Below are positions 1 to 11,935 of a stretch of DNA of 64,000 nt, one piece after another (the stretch's first letter is position 1; every line of letters begins with the position of its first letter). Source of the DNA: Lasioglossum baleicum (taxonomy: Eukaryota; Arthropoda; Insecta; Hymenoptera; Halictidae); the NCBI RefSeq assembly GCF_051020765.1, contig NW_027469168.1:310001-374000 (forward strand), read 5' to 3'. The notes under the pieces are model-generated. The model did no database searches. It had not been told where the DNA came from and saw only the letters and a list, made by a program, of their open reading frames with translations. The position numbers and the translations under genes were made by a program.

Positions 1-3000
1 TTGTATTTCGCAGTAAATGTGTCTCGGGAATTATGTGAGTGTACGTTTGGACAATATTTTGCTAATATTTTGTTGTTTTATCTGATTGCCTCTAAGCGTA
101 CTTACGCATCCGGTGCGACAAGACAAAAGTGGACTTGCCGTTGTGTTCGGCGGATCGGAGAGCCAATACTGGCTGGTCTTTGATAATTTCTTTAATCTTG
201 GTATCGTTCTGTATGCATTTTGTTCGCTTTTCTGTTTAATTCTACATATCGTTCTTTACGGTTTTGATATTCTCGATTTCTCCCAAAATTCCAATTGATA
301 ATTTCAAAAATTGTGTTTCTTAGTAAAATTCAATCTGGAAATAGTTGTGTGTACGTTTATGCCAATATTTTGTTATACATATTGCTATTTTATACGGTTG
401 TCTGTATCCGTACCTACGGTTCCTGCATGACACGGCTGGAATTATGCTGCTGTTGCGTTCACATGATCGCAGCGGCACTACTCGATGGTCTTCGTTAAAT
501 TATTTAACTCTGATTTTGTACCGTATACATTTTTCCCCAGTTTTCCATTTACTTATGCATACTGTAATTTACTGTTGTGATATTTTCGATTTCCTTTCGT
601 AATTTTCAATTTCAATTTTAAGAAATTTTATTTTCCAGTAACAGTGTCTTAGGAATTAATCGAGTATTCGCTTATGACATTATTCTGTTAAACTTATTGT
701 TATTTTATATGATTGTCTCTATATGATCGTACGGTACCAGTGTAACACGACTGGTGATGCCTTGTTGTTGCGTACGGCAGAGCAAAGCAGCAGTACTGTG
801 TGATCTTCGTTAATTTCTCTAACCTAGATATTGTTGTACCGCATGCATTTTTTCCAGTATGCATTTATTTATATATACTGTCATTTACTGTTACGTTATT
901 TTCGATCTTCCTCGATATTTTGAATTTTTCGTTGAAAATATTGAGTTTGATAGTAAAAGCATCTTTGGAACTTGTTGTGTCTACATTTATGACATTATAA
1001 TGTTGACATTATTCGTATTTAATATGATTGTCTGTATACGTGCCTACGCTGCCGGAGAGACACTAATGGCGATGTCCTGTATTTGCGTACGACAGATCGA
1101 AGCGGCAATACTGGAGGGTCGTAGTTAATTTCGATAATCTTAATTTTGTATGGTATGCATTTAATCCCGGTCATCCATTTATCTAATCATACAGTAATTT
1201 ACTGCTTTCAAATCTTCGATTTTTTTTCAAAATTGTCAGTTTTCAATTTTGAGAGTTCTATTCCTTAATAATATTCTCTTTTGTGTTAGTTGAGTTTACG
1301 TGTACGATAATATTATGTTAAACATATTGTTATTTTATATGATTGTCTGTGTACATACCGACGCTTCCAGTGCGACACGACTGGAATGACCGGGTAGTTG
1401 TGTTCGGTAGTTCGGAGCTATGCTACTATATGGTCTTCGTTAATTTCTGTAACCAGGATAGTATACTGCAGAGACTCTTCTGCAGTCTTCCTCGTATTTT
1501 AAATGACAGTGGTTTAATGATATGATATATTCAATGTTTCTCAATAATTTCAATTTTTAGTTTAAAGGATTGTGTTTCTTATTAACAGTGCCTTTGGCAC
1601 TAGATGAGTGTACCTTTATGTCAACATTTTGTTAAACTTATTATGTTTCATGCGATGGTCTATGTATATACCAACGCTGTTTGAGAGACTCGACTGTCGA
1701 GGTCATGTAGTAACGTACGGCAGAACGAAGCGGCACTGCTGGATGGTCTACGATATTGTCTTTAACCTTCCTTTTGTAACGTATGCATTTTTCCCAGTGT
1801 CCCATTTATTTATACTCACTGTAATTTACTGTTATGATACTTTCGGTCATTCTCAAAATTCCCAATATTTAATTTCAAGCGTTATATTCTTTGGAAAAAG
1901 TGTCATTGGAATTGGTTTAGTGTACGTTTATACCGATATTCTGTTGAATTTGTTGTTGTATAATGCGATTGTTTGTACACGAACGTACGCTGCAGCTCGA
2001 CACGACTGAAATGTTGTTCTAGTTGCGTACGGAAGATTTGAGAGACAATACTCTATGGTAATTGTCAATATGATTATCCATAATAATGTGCCGTAAGAAT
2101 TCTTTCTCAGTTTTCTATTTACATCTACATACTCTAACTTATAGTTACGATATTTTCGATTTTTCTCATAATTTCCAGGCTTTAATTACAAAAATTGAAT
2201 TAATGAGGAAACTTGTCTATTGAATGAGTTGAGTGTAGGTTTATAAAATTGTTTTATTATACTTATCGTTATTGTATATGATTGTCTGTATACGTACCTA
2301 CGTTACCGATACTACACGGTAGGGGTTATTTTGTATTTGCGTTCAACAGATCCGAGCGACACTACTAGATGGTCCTCGTTAATTTCATAACCAGGACTTT
2401 GTGCCGTATGCATTCTATCCCAGCTACCCATTTATTAACACATACTGCAATTTAGTTTTACGATATTTTCGATTTGATTCATAACTTCCAGTCTATAAGT
2501 TCATAGACTGTATTCCTTAGGAAAAGTGTAATTAGTTGAGTTTAAATTTATGACAATATCGATTTATGCTTCTTCTTATTTTATATGATACTCTGTATTC
2601 GTACCTCGCTTACAGTGCGACACGAGTGGAGTGGTCTTGTAGTTATATCGGTACATCGGATCGACACTACTCTATGAGCTTCGTCAATTTCATCAACCAT
2701 AATACTGAACCGTATGCATCTCTTCCCTGCCTTCCATTTATTATTACAGGCTATATATTACGGTTACGCTATTTTCGATTTTTTCATAATATCTAGTTTT
2801 TAAATAAAAAATTTGGACTTCATAGTAAAAATGCCTTTTCAATTGTCTATGTCTACATTTATGCAAATATTGTGTTTGATTTTCTGTGGTATAATATGAT
2901 TGTCTGAAAATAAACCTACGTTTCTGCAGCAACACGAATTGAGTGCCCTTGTAGTTGCGTTCGGTAGGTCGGAGCAACTCCACTGTATGGTCTTTGTTAA

Positions 3001-4748
3001 TTTCAATATACTCAATATATTACCGCAAACATTCGTTCGCAGTTTCCTGTTTATTTCTATGCATTTGTTCCCAATTTCAACTTTATTTGTACATTCTGCA
3101 ATTTACTGTCCTAAAATTTCCGATTTTCTTCCAAATTTTCAATTTTTATTACAAGCAATTCCATTTCCTTATAAAGGTGTCTTTGTAATTACTTGAGTGA
3201 ACGCTTATGTCATTTATATGTTACATATTGCTATTTTATATGACTTTCTGTATGCGAACCAACGTCCCCGGACCAACACCACTGGCGAGGACTTGCAGTT
3301 GCGAACGCCAGATCGAAGCAGCTCTTCTGGATAGACTTTGTTTATTTCTTTATCCATAAGATTGTGCCGAATGCATTCATTTGCAATTTTCTATTCATTT
3401 CTACATACTGCATTTTACTGTTATGATTTTTTCTATTCTATTCAAAATTCATAAATTTAAATACAAGGACCTGTATTCTTCAGTATACGCGCCTTTTGAA
3501 TTTGTTGAGTTTATGTTAATGAAAATATCTTGTTAAGCTTTTTGTCATTTTACACGATTGTCTGTAGACGTTACTACGCATCCGGGGCAACACGGCTGAA
3601 CTTATCGTGTAGCTGCGATCACTAGATCGGAGCGACACTGCTCTATAGCCTATGTTCATTTTTTTAACCTTGATATTGATCCACTTGCATTCTTTCACTA
3701 TTTTCAACTTATTAATACATACAGTAATTTACTGTTTCGATTCTTTCGATATTTTCATAATTCCCAATTTCTAATATCAATCATTGTACATTTTATGAAT
3801 GGTGTCTTTACAATTTGATGAGTGTACGCTTATGACAATATGTTGTTGAATTGTTAGATATTATATATGATTGTCTCCATATGTACCTACGCTGCCGGAG
3901 CGATAGCACTGCATTCGTCTTGCTGTTGCGTTCGCTAGGTCGGAGCGATAAATGCTGTATGGTCTACGTTAATTACTTTAACCTTCATATACCACCGTAT
4001 GCATTCCTTGGCAATCTTCCATTTATTTATATATACTGAAATTTACTGTTTTAATACTTACGAATTTTTCCAAAATTCCCAATTTTTAATATCAATCATT
4101 GTACATTTTACGAAAAGTGTCTTCGGAATCAGTTGAGTGTACCTTTATGTCATCAGTTTTCTATATTTGTTGTTATTTTAAACGATTTTGCGTGTACGTG
4201 CCTACGCTTCCGGAGCGGCACGGGTGGAGTTCTCTTGCCGTTGCGTTTGGAATATCGGAGCGACGGTGCTGTATGGGCTTTGATAATTTTTTTGACCTTG
4301 ATATTTTTCCGCGTGCATTATATCTCTGTATTCTGTTTATGTCTACATACTGTGCTTTACTGTTATAATATCTCCAAATCTTTTCAAAATTTTCAATTTT
4401 TGGTTTAAAAAATTGTATTTATCAGTGAAAGTGTCTTTGGAATTAGTCGAGTGTACGTTTTTGCCAATATTATGATGAAACTTATTTTTATTTTACATAA
4501 TTGTCTTTATACGTACATACGCCTCCCGAGCGACGCGCCTGTAATGGCCTTGCAGGTGCGTTCGGCATATCGGACCGACAATACGGTATTATCTTCGTTA
4601 ATTTCTCTAACCTTGATATTGTGCCGAATGCATTCTTTCGATATTCACTATTTATTACTACATTCTGTGATCTACTGTTATGACCTTTCCGACTTTGTTC
4701 AAACAGTCCAATTTTTTATTTCAGAAATTGCGTTTTTTTGGAGAAGTG
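1..4748 (+). repeat. Satellite A array, plus orientation, left copy
   Basis: About 15 head-to-tail copies of a roughly 314 bp AT-rich monomer. The anchor GATTGTCTGTATACG recurs near 1026, 1341, 1967, 2280, 2899, 3556, 3869 and 4499, at steps of about 306-341 bases. Each monomer has a GC-richer core (CTACGCTGCCGGAGCGACAC, then GTAGTTGCGTTCGG and GATCGGAGCGACAC), a middle GTACCGTATGCATTC, and a tail rich in T and A runs. Copies differ from each other by roughly a quarter of positions by eye. Neither strand holds a credible gene. Open frames of 60-130 codons recur because the consensus happens to lack stops in one frame, but 314 is not a multiple of three, so no frame continues from one monomer to the next. 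Variant monomers match those at 51.5-58.4 kb in the same order. Confidence 0.92.
1026..1340 (+). repeat. Representative satellite A monomer
   Basis: A complete 315-base copy running from one GATTGTCTG anchor to the next. Its core reads GCCGGAGAGACACTAATGGC and then GATCGAAGCGGCAATACTGG about 43 bases later. This is the internal short duplication seen in most A monomers. The rest is AT-rich. This variant (ACTAATGGCGATG, then AATCCCGGTCATCCATTTA) has an exact counterpart near 52600-52730. Confidence 0.85.
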
Positions 4749-6445
4749 AAAATATCACAGCAGTAACTTACAGCATGTACAAATAAATGAAAAACTGGGA
4801 AAAAATTCTTACTGTTCAATATCAAGGTTAATAACATTATTGAAGACCATCCCGTAGTGTCGCTCCGTTCTGCCGTACGCAACTGCAAAGCCACTACAGC
4901 CGTGTCTTTCCGGAAGCATTGGTGCGCATACAGTCAACTGTATGAATTAGCAGTATGTATAGAGAAATGATATCATAATCGTACACTTAACTAATTCCAT
5001 AGATACCATTGATAAGAAATACAATAATTTAATTAAAAATTGGGAACATCGGAGGAAATGAAGGACTTCGCAGGAGTAAATTATGATATTTGTAAATAAT
5101 GAGAGAATTGGGAAAGACTGAATATCGTACAACATTGTTTTTAATGGAATTAACGACGACCATCCAGTTGTGCCGCTTCGATCTGCCGTACGCGACTACA
5201 AGACCTCGCCAGTCGCGGTGCTCCGGCTGCGTGGACACCTATACGGCCAATAATGTAAAACTACGATGGGTTTAGAATAATATCTCGTCAAACGTACACT
5301 CAACAAATTCCATAAGCACTTTTTCTAAGAAATACAGTTTTTGAAATTAAAGACTAGAAGTTATGAAACAAATCGAAAATATCTTAAAAGTGAATTGCAG
5401 TATGGAGATATAAATAAAATCCAGCCTGTCAATGCTTACGCTACATTGGTAAGGACGAAGAAGAAACAAGGGCCATACGCTATTGTCGCTTACGATCTGC
5501 CTACGCAACTACAACGCATCCACATTCGTGTCGCACCGGCAGCGTGTTTACGTGTACAGGCACTCAAATAATACAGGCAACAAATTGCTCTAAATAATGT
5601 CATAAACGTACATTCCACTAATTCCAAAGACATCTTTACTTTGAAGAAATTTGTGAATTTAAAAATTAGAAACTATGAGAAAAACGGAACATATCAAAAC
5701 AGTAAATTACAGTATGTATAAATAAATGGAGGAGTGGGAAACAATTTATACGGTTTAGTGTCATGGATAGATATATTATCGAAAGTCAGGCAGTAGTATC
5801 GCACCGATATGCCGAACGAAACTGCTAGACCACTCAATTCGTGGCGCTCAGGAAGCATAGACACGTATTCAGACAATCATATAGGATAACAAAGAATTTA
5901 ACTCAATATTGTCATAAGCGATCACACAACTAATTCCGAAAGGCGCTTTTACTAAGAAATACAATTTTCTAAAATGCAAATTGAATATTGCGAAAAATAT
6001 CGAAGATATCATAACATTACATTACAGTTTGTACAAATAAATGGAATAATGGGAAAAAATGCATACGATACAATATTGAGGTTGGGGAAATTAACGATAA
6101 TCATACTGTAGTGTCGCTACTATGTACCGAATGCAACTGCAAGTGCACTCCAGTCTTGTTGTTCCGTCAGCTTAGGTACGTATACAGGCGATCATACACA
6201 ATAACAATTAGTTAAACAAAATAATGTCATAAGCGTACGCTCACCTATTTCCAATGGCACTTGTATTCAGAAATACAATTTTTTCAACTAACAATATACA
6301 ATTTCGATAAAAATTGTAATGACCATAACAGTAAATTGCAGTATTTGTACATAAACATAAAAATGAGAAAGAATTGCTTGCGTTTCAAGATCATGCCTTA
6401 CGAAATTAACGGAGACCACACAGTAGTGTTGCTCGATCTGCCGTA
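4749..6445 (-). repeat. Satellite A array, minus orientation, left copy
   Basis: Between five and six A monomers read on the opposite strand: the recurring anchors are GACAATCATATAA, CGTACACTCAAC and GTCGCTCCG. The array begins abruptly after GAGAAGTG at 4741-4748, where plus-strand A text turns into its reverse complement. It ends at a switch to family B after CTGCCGTAC. It is about 2.28 kb shorter than the matching block at 58410-62388. That difference equals seven monomers plus one 92-base internal duplication found only on the right. No gene is seen. Confidence 0.9.
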
Positions 6446-9000
6446 CTGTCATTCTCTGTTCGAATATTATAGCAGGAGGTTAAGCCATTGTAGAACTTTA
6501 CCCATTCATATACAGTCTAACTTTTTACCGTATGCCATTCCTTCCCAGAAGCAAGCCCGCATTATTGAGGGCATTACTCCGTGTTCCGAGAAGCAAATTG
6601 GTAGACATTATAGTGACGGGCACCTTAATTTCGTGTATGCATTAGAGGATCGGAACACAGACTGATCATGCACATTACCGCCCCCTTTGAGAGTGGAACG
6701 GCCAGGTGAATAACTTCACCTATCCCGTGATTCCGAGAGTCAACCCAGAAAAAACGCGAAGTAAGTCCTCTAAACAGAATTGGGAGTAGACACCTTATTT
6801 CGCATTTTGAATACTAATATAGAGCGTCAAACTGTTTGAGAGCGTTACCAATTGGTGTAATGTCAAACGTTTTAGCGGCGTCCTTACCCTCCGAAAAAAT
6901 TACCCGCTGCATCGAGAGTATACCTTCGCGATCAGAGTCACAAATTAGTTTATATTCTTGTGGCGGGCTCGTTAATTTCAGGTATGAATAAGAGGATCGA
7001 GCGCCAAACCGTTGGAGAACGTCACCAATTGGTATAGAGTCAAACGCTTCACCGAAAACATTACACTCTGAAACCCTAGCCCGCAGTATCGACAGTACAG
7101 CAGCGTGTTCAAAGGAACGAATTAGCATACATTTTAGTGACGATCACCTTAATTTCATGTTTAAAACAGATGATCGAGTTTGCGAAATTTACCACCATCC
7201 TTGAAGGTCGAACAGCTAAGCCTATAGCGTCACTTATCGTATGAGTAACGAGAGTCAAACCATGTATTGCATGAGTAAATACGTTGAACAGTTTTGGCAA
7301 TAGACACCTCAATTCGCGGAATGAATAATGAAGTGGAGAGTCAAACCGTCCAAGAACGTTACGTACAGTAATAGAATCAACTCTTCAACGAAGGCCTTAA
7401 ATTTCGTGAAGCTAACGCGCTGTGTCGAGGGGACGTCGTCGTGTTCAGAGAAGCAATTTATTATACTTTTCAGTGACGGGTTACTTAATATCATTTATGA
7501 ATTAGAAGATCGAGAGTCAATCCGTTAGACATCGAAATCACCTTCTTTGCGAGCGGAACGGCAAGGTCAATGGCTCAGCGTATCTTGTGAATCGGAGAAT
7601 CAAGTTAGGTATTTCGAGAGTAAATGCGCTGAACAGTATTGACAGTAGACACCGTAACGCACGGTATGATTACTAATGTAGAGCGTCTATCCGTCTGCGA
7701 AGGTTACATATTGGTTTAAAGTCATACGTTTAACAGAAAACCTCACCCTCCAATGCCTATCTTGCTGCATCGTGTGTATAGCGTCGTGCGTAGAGGAACT
7801 AACTTGATTGCAGGTCAGGGAAGGGCACCTCAATTTCGTGTGAAAAAAGAAGATCGAGCGGCATGCCCTTTGATAACGCTACCACCTCTTTTGAGTGATG
7901 CACAGCTAAGTCAATATCTTCATCTAAAATTCGATACTGCGAGTCAAACAAGGTATTCCGGGAGAAAATCTGCCAAGCATTCTTGGCATTAGGCACCTTA
8001 TTTTAGGGCTTGAATATTAAAGTAGATCGGTAACGTATTTGAGATCGATACCAATTTGTATCCGATCAAACCATTTGTCAAAAGCCTTACTTGCGGTGAA
8101 TATAAGCCGCTGTATCGAGAGTATAACATCGTGTTCGCCAACGTAGATTAGAATGCATTTTAGTGACGGGCGCTAAGGTTTCTCGTATGAATTACAATGA
8201 TCGGGGCCAAAACGTTCGAGAACGTTGGCACCGTCATTGAGAGTCGAACGAATAAATCACCTATCCCTTGATTACGAGAGTCAAACAAGGTATTCCAGTA
8301 GAAAATTTGCTGAATAGTATTGGAAATAGGCACAGTAATTCATTGTATGGATATTAAAGTTGAGCGTCAAACCGTTCGAGTACGATACCAACTGATATAA
8401 AGTCAAACCTTTTATCAAATAACTTATCGACCCAGAACGGACACCTAACTAGCGAGTGTCTTGCTTAGTGCTCAGGGAAACAAAATCGTAGCCATTATAG
8501 CTGACGGAGACCTTATTTTCGTGTCTGAACAGCAAAATCGAGAGTCAAACTACTCTAAAACATTACCACATTCTTTCGGATTCGAACGGCTAAGATAATA
8601 GCTTCATGTGTTCTACGATCCCGAGAGACAAAATGGGCGCACTGGGTGTAAGTGCCCCGAACCATATTTGCAATAGATTCCTTAATACTCGGAGTAAATA
8701 TTAAAGCAGGCCGACATACCGTTTTGGAGCGTTACCTACCTGTATATAGTTAAACCTTTTACGGAAAGTCGTACCTGCCGAGAATGTAAACCTCCGTATA
8801 GAGAGTAAAAATTTGTGTCCAGAGAAGCACATTAGTATACATTTTAATGATGGGCGCCATAATTTCATGTATTATTTTTAAGATCGAGGATCAAACCGTT
8901 CGGGAACGTTACCACCTCCTTTGAGAGGCGAACGGCTAAGTCCGTAGCTTGCCGTAATCCAATATTCAAAGAAGCAAATCATGTATTACCGGAGAAAATG
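6446..9000 (-). repeat. Satellite B array, minus orientation, left copy
   Basis: About 7.5 tandem copies of the 346 bp B monomer on the minus strand. Recognisable pieces are TTTTAGTGACGGGCACCTTA, GAGAGTCGAACGGCTAAG, TTCACCTATCCTGTGATTCC and TACCAATTGGTATA. The first monomer belongs to a variant reading GTTGTAGAAC where most copies have TTTGAGAAC. The open frame of 134 codons that crosses the A/B boundary at 6261-6665 mixes the two unrelated repeats and is not considered a gene. The stretch from about 6496 to 7280 matches 62413-63200 at a constant offset of 55917 bases. Confidence 0.92.
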
Positions 9001-10639
9001 TTACTAATTTGCTACCTTGAACACCGAGCAAGACACTTGCTTCAGCGGGTTGGGCTTCTCGGAAGGTATGGCCACCGATAAATGGTTTGACTCTAAACAA
9101 AAAGATGAAACTCTAGAACCGTCTGACGCTCTACCTTCATATTCGTAGCGTGTAATAAACTGTCTATTGCCAATATTGTCCAGCGGATGTGCTCCCGGAA
9201 TACCTGGTTTGACTTTCGGAATCACAGGATAGGTGACGCTATTGGCGTGTCTATTCAACTCTCACAGAATGTAGTAACGTTCACGAGAGGTTTGGCTGAC
9301 GATCTACAAAGCCATATTTCAAATTATGTTACTCGTTACTAAAATTTAGACTATTTTGCTTCTCTGATCATGAAGTGATACTCTCGACACAGCGGGATAC
9401 GTTCTCGGAAGATAATGCTTTCGGTAAAAAGTTTGGCACTATACCAACAGGTAAGGGTCTACGACGGCTTGAAACTGTACTTTAATCCTTATACCGTCAA
9501 TTGGAGTGTCTATTGCAAATACTGTTCAGCGGATTTACTGCCGGAACACCTAGCTAGACCCTCAGAATCGGCGAGGTAAAGCTTTTGATTTAGCGATAGC
9601 CAAAGTGGTCGACACATTCCGAAAGGTTTGACTCTCAATCTTGATATTCATACATGAAAATAAGGTGCCCGTCTGCTGAAATGTCTTCTAATTTGCATCC
9701 GTGAACACTAGGCAAGGTACTTCGCCCAACAGACTAGGTTCTCGGAAGATAATGTATTCGGCTAAAAGAATGACATTATAGCAATTGGCAATGTTCTCCG
9801 ACGATTTGCCTCCCTACTTTAATACGCGTGGGGTGTATTAAGGTCTCTATTGCCAATACTACCCAGGGGATTTACGCCAGGAATACTTGTCTGGCTCCAG
9901 GAATCACATGATAGGTGAAGCTATTGGCTTAGCTGTGCGACTTTTAAAAAAGGTGGTAATTTTCTCAAGCGGTTTGACGCTCCATCCTCCTATTCATACA
10001 TGAAAATAAGATGTCCGCCTGCTAAAATGTCTACTCATTGCATCCTGTAAAAACTAGGCAAGAGAATCGCGGGTTTTCAGAAGGAAAGGTGTTGGGTAAG
10101 ATTAACGAATTTATACTAATTGGGAATGCACTCTTAAGGCTTGACTCTCTACTTTAATTTCATACCGTGAATTAACGTGTGTATTGCCAATACTGTTCAG
10201 CGCATTTACTCCTGGAATACCACGTTTGACTCTCCGAATCACGGGATAGGTGAAGCTTTGACATAGTCGTTCTAATCTGACAGAAGGTGGCAACGATCTC
10301 GTTCGATTTGACACTCGACCTTCTCAGTCATGCATGAAATTAAGGTGCTCGTTTGTAAACGTATACTAGTTCGTTCCTCTGCACACGGTGTTATACTCTC
10401 GAATCGGAGAGTTTGCATCTCCGAAGGTAAGGCCATAGGTAAAGAGTTTTACTTTACACCAATTGGCAAAGATCTAAAGCGGTTTGACGCTCGTCTTTTT
10501 TATTGAAACCGTGAATTATGGTGTCTACTGGCAATTCCAGCAGCGAACTTACTCTCGGATTTCCCGGGTTGAATCTCGGAATCTCGGGATAGGTGAAGAT
10601 ATTGACATAGCTGTCCGTCTCTCACAGAAGGAGGTAACG

Positions 10640-10655
10640 TTCTCGATAGGGTTAG
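10640..10655 (+). repeat. Seam of a shortened B monomer (about 105 bp missing)
   Basis: The second half-unit starts normally at GTTCTCGA and jumps straight to GGGTTAGTTCTTCGGAGG, which normally lies about 105 bases further on. Spacing between the two flanking TTACTC segments falls from about 346 to 241 bases, which fits. It is most simply an unequal-exchange or deletion scar. Confidence 0.75.
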
Positions 10656-11652
10656 TTCTTCGGAGGTTAATGCAGTCAGTAGAAACGTTTAGCTCTATAC
10701 CAACTGGTAAGCCCACAAACAGTTTGACACTCTAAATAAATATTCAAACCGTGAATTAGAGATACTGCTGCGAATACTGCTCATTGGATTTACTCCCGGA
10801 ATATTTAGTTTAGATATCGGAGTCACAGGGTAGTTGAAGCTATTGACTTAGCCGTTCGTCTCTCACAGAAGGTGATAGCGTTCTCGAGCGATTTGACTCG
10901 CGATCTTCTAATTCATGCATGAAATTAAGGTGCCCGTAACAAAAATGTCTACGTATATTTTCGCATGAACACAAAGCTGAGCACTCCCCACAGAGGGTTG
11001 GTTTCCTCGGATGGTAAGGCCTTCGGTAAAAAGTTTGACTCTATGCGAGTAGGTAAAGTCTTGCAACGGTTTGACGCTCTACTTTCATATTCAGACCGCG
11101 AGTTACGGTGTCTATTGCCAAAACTGTTTAGCAGATTAACCCGAGGAAGACCGAATTTGACGCAAGCAATCTCTGGATTGGTGAAGCTATTCACATAGCC
11201 GTTCGTCTCTCACAGAAGGTGGCAATGTTCTCGAACTGTTTGACCCTAGATCTTCTTGTTCATAATGAAATTAATGTGGCCGTCACTAAAATGTTTATTA
11301 GTGAGTTTCTCTCAACACGACGATATATCCTCGAAGCAGCGAGTTAGCTTCTCCGAAGGTAACGCTATCTGCTAAGTTAAATAATTTATACGAATAGCTA
11401 ACATTCTACAGGGGATTGGCGGTGTTCTTTAATACTCAAACCGTGAATTAAGGTGTCTATTGCCCATACTATTCTGCGGATTTACTCCCGGAATACCTGG
11501 TTTGCCTTTCCAAATCAGAGGATGGGTGACGCCATGGACTTAGCTATTCGATAACTATAGAAGGCGATAACGGTCTACAACTGTTTTAACCACGATCTTC
11601 TAATTCATACATAAAGACAATGCGCCCGTCACATAAATGTATACACATTTCT

Positions 11653-11935
11653 TCCTCGGAACACCAAGTTATACTGTCTATATGATGCGGTGGGCTTCGG
11701 AGTGTAAAGGATTCAATAAAACGTTTGACTATTTCCGATTTCCAATTGGCAACGTTCTCAAGCGCAATGGCTCTGTACTTTAATATTTATACCGTGCAGT
11801 AGGGTGCCTAGTGACAATTCCCTCCAACGGATCTGTTCCCGGAATACAGTGCTTGATTCGCGGTACAACAAGATCAGTGAAGCTATGGACGTAGCCATTC
11901 CACTCCCAAAGGAGGTGGTATCGTTCTCTAAAAGT
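11653..11935 (+). repeat. B segment duplicated 1049 bp downstream
   Basis: This stretch shares a linked set of private variants with 12702-12984: GGATTCAATAAAACGTTTG against GGATTCAGTAAAACGTTTG (11709 and 12758), the phrase CAATTGGCAAC, then TTGCTTG-type text and GGTGGTATCG. The offset of 1049 is about three monomers, so a trimer was copied in tandem here. Confidence 0.7.

Noticed and set aside
1608..2009. Open frame of 133 codons, and similar 60-120 codon frames repeated through the A blocks with a recurring RSERHYCMVFVNF-like phrase
   Set aside because: The phrase is just the translation of the A core in one frame. Monomer length (about 314) is not a multiple of three, starts vary, and stops appear at random in sister copies. 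This is what a stop-poor repeat consensus gives, not a peptide family.
4700..4800. Perfect hairpin or palindrome at the A plus/A minus switch
   Set aside because: The two arms enter the monomer at different consensus positions and the flanking monomers are diverged, so no long perfect fold-back exists at the join.
6261..6665. Longest open frame (134 codons, plus strand)
   Set aside because: It starts in minus-oriented A and ends in minus-oriented B, crossing the junction between two unrelated satellites. It has no recognisable domain, and the counterpart at 62.2 kb is interrupted.
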